This document shows, in pieces, positions 63,638-64,000 of a stretch of 64,000 nt of DNA; the first letter of the stretch is position 1, and each line of letters opens with the position of its first letter. The position numbers and the translations under genes are program-made. Under the pieces are notes generated by a model. It was not told the origin of the DNA. It saw nothing but the letters and a program-made list of their open reading frames with translations, and made no database searches. The DNA comes from an uncultured Alphaproteobacteria bacterium (lineage in GTDB: Bacteria; Pseudomonadota; Alphaproteobacteria; RF32; CAG-239), in contig CALXTF010000003.1 in the NCBI GenBank assembly GCA_944391335.1, positions 1-64,000 on the forward strand, read 5' to 3'.

Positions 63638-64000
63638 ATTTGTTTATCTCCTTGATTGAGTACATCAAATATTTTCTTTGTTAAATCCCCTAAACTAAAT
63701 GGTTTAGCCATAAATGTAAAGTTTATTGTTGTATCTATTTCACTTCGAGTAATTTCTTCGGAGTATCCGGAGGCAAGAATAATTTTAATATTGGGTATAA
63801 TTTCACGGACACGGCGTGCTAATTCCAATCCATTCATACCCGGCATAACCATATCTGTAACAAGCAATTGAAAATTTTGCTCTTGTGAGAGTTGTTCTAA
63901 TGCGTTTTCTGCGGAATTACAACCGATAACTTCATATCCTTTTTTCTTTAAGGCGCGTAAAGCAAAACTACGAACAGAATCTTCATCTTCAACAAATAAT
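63634..64000 (-). CDS. cckA: Histidine kinase CckA, C-terminal receiver domain (partial)
   Basis: The frame stays open to the window edge. Reading toward the stop it begins LFVEDEDSVRSFALRALKKKGYEV, then TDMVMPGMNGLEL with the phospho-acceptor Asp, LASGYSEE and FMAKPFSLGDL. This is a complete response-regulator receiver, matching the C-terminus of the hybrid kinase CckA (the SFALRALKKKGYEV and GYSEE segments are CckA-like). CckA controls CtrA phosphorylation in alphaproteobacteria. The kinase body lies outside the window, so a related receiver protein remains possible. An internal ATG at 63867 is not the true start. Confidence 0.8.
   Translation of the reverse strand, partial: LFVEDEDSVRSFALRALKKKGYEVIGCNSAENALEQLSQEQNFQLLVTDMVMPGMNGLELARRVREIIPNIKIILASGYSEEITRSEIDTTINFTFMAKPFSLGDLTKKIFDVLNQGDKQI

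Overview
The window reads as chromosome of an AT-rich alphaproteobacterium, probably host-associated. Class-specific markers are a GcrA cell-cycle regulator, a CckA-type receiver followed by HdaA, the miaB-phoH-ybeY-lnt-XRE-trmB block, the rpoZ-relA/spoT-acpS-lepB-rnc-era run and a MucR-free, GANTC-type regulatory repertoire. The low G+C, large autotransporters, an Mpi-type DNA invertase (a family I know mainly from gut Bacteroides) and EptA-like lipid A modification suggest a gut or other host-associated lineage. That ecological placement is inference.

Layout. 0-7.6 kb: AIDA-repeat autotransporter, CorC/CNNM-type membrane protein, an unknown helical protein, an outer-membrane barrel and an Mpi-family serine invertase. 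7.9-15.1 kb: a tightly packed polysaccharide operon (UXS, GalE, Glf, DUF4422-GT8 fusion, GT8, GT2), then tRNA-Arg(TCT). 15.4-21 kb: MlaC/MlaA, a DegT aminotransferase and Lon. 21.1-25.9 kb: a 1611-residue autotransporter with 24 GGAIYN-type repeats. 26.2-34.0 kb: minus-strand housekeeping (accC, accB, trmB, XRE regulator, lnt, ybeY, phoH, miaB). 34.2-38.7 kb: TerB-like protein, unknown acidic protein, YggT, DUF167, FolD, receiver-like protein and a DedA/YqaA protein. 38.7-45.2 kb: infA, a TPR protein, uracil-DNA glycosylase, two related secreted proteins and a lytic transglycosylase. 45.2-48.3 kb: an accessory patch with a truncated autotransporter, orphan genes and one ORF interrupted by an in-frame TAG. 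48.3-55.7 kb: gcrA and the stringent-response/secretion/RNA-processing run. 55.7-60.6 kb: a second envelope cluster (pyruvyl transferase, HAD phosphatase, glycerol-1-phosphate-type dehydrogenase, CgeB-like transferase, unknown). 60.8-64 kb: unknown protein, EptA-like transferase, HdaA and the end of CckA.

How it fits together. Much of the non-housekeeping content builds or alters the cell surface: nucleotide sugars (UDP-xylose-type, UDP-Gal, UDP-Galf) feed glycosyltransferases, pyruvyl and phosphoethanolamine groups can be added, MlaA/MlaC maintain the outer membrane, and autotransporters decorate it. The signal I find most novel is a shared 17-residue C-terminal motif at the end of four unrelated surface-polysaccharide enzymes in two distant clusters (three glycosyltransferases and the pyruvyl transferase). 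Other notable items are the Mpi-type invertase beside the polysaccharide operon, the TAG-interrupted ORF, and an abrupt GC-skew reversal at about 45.3 kb next to the truncated autotransporter.
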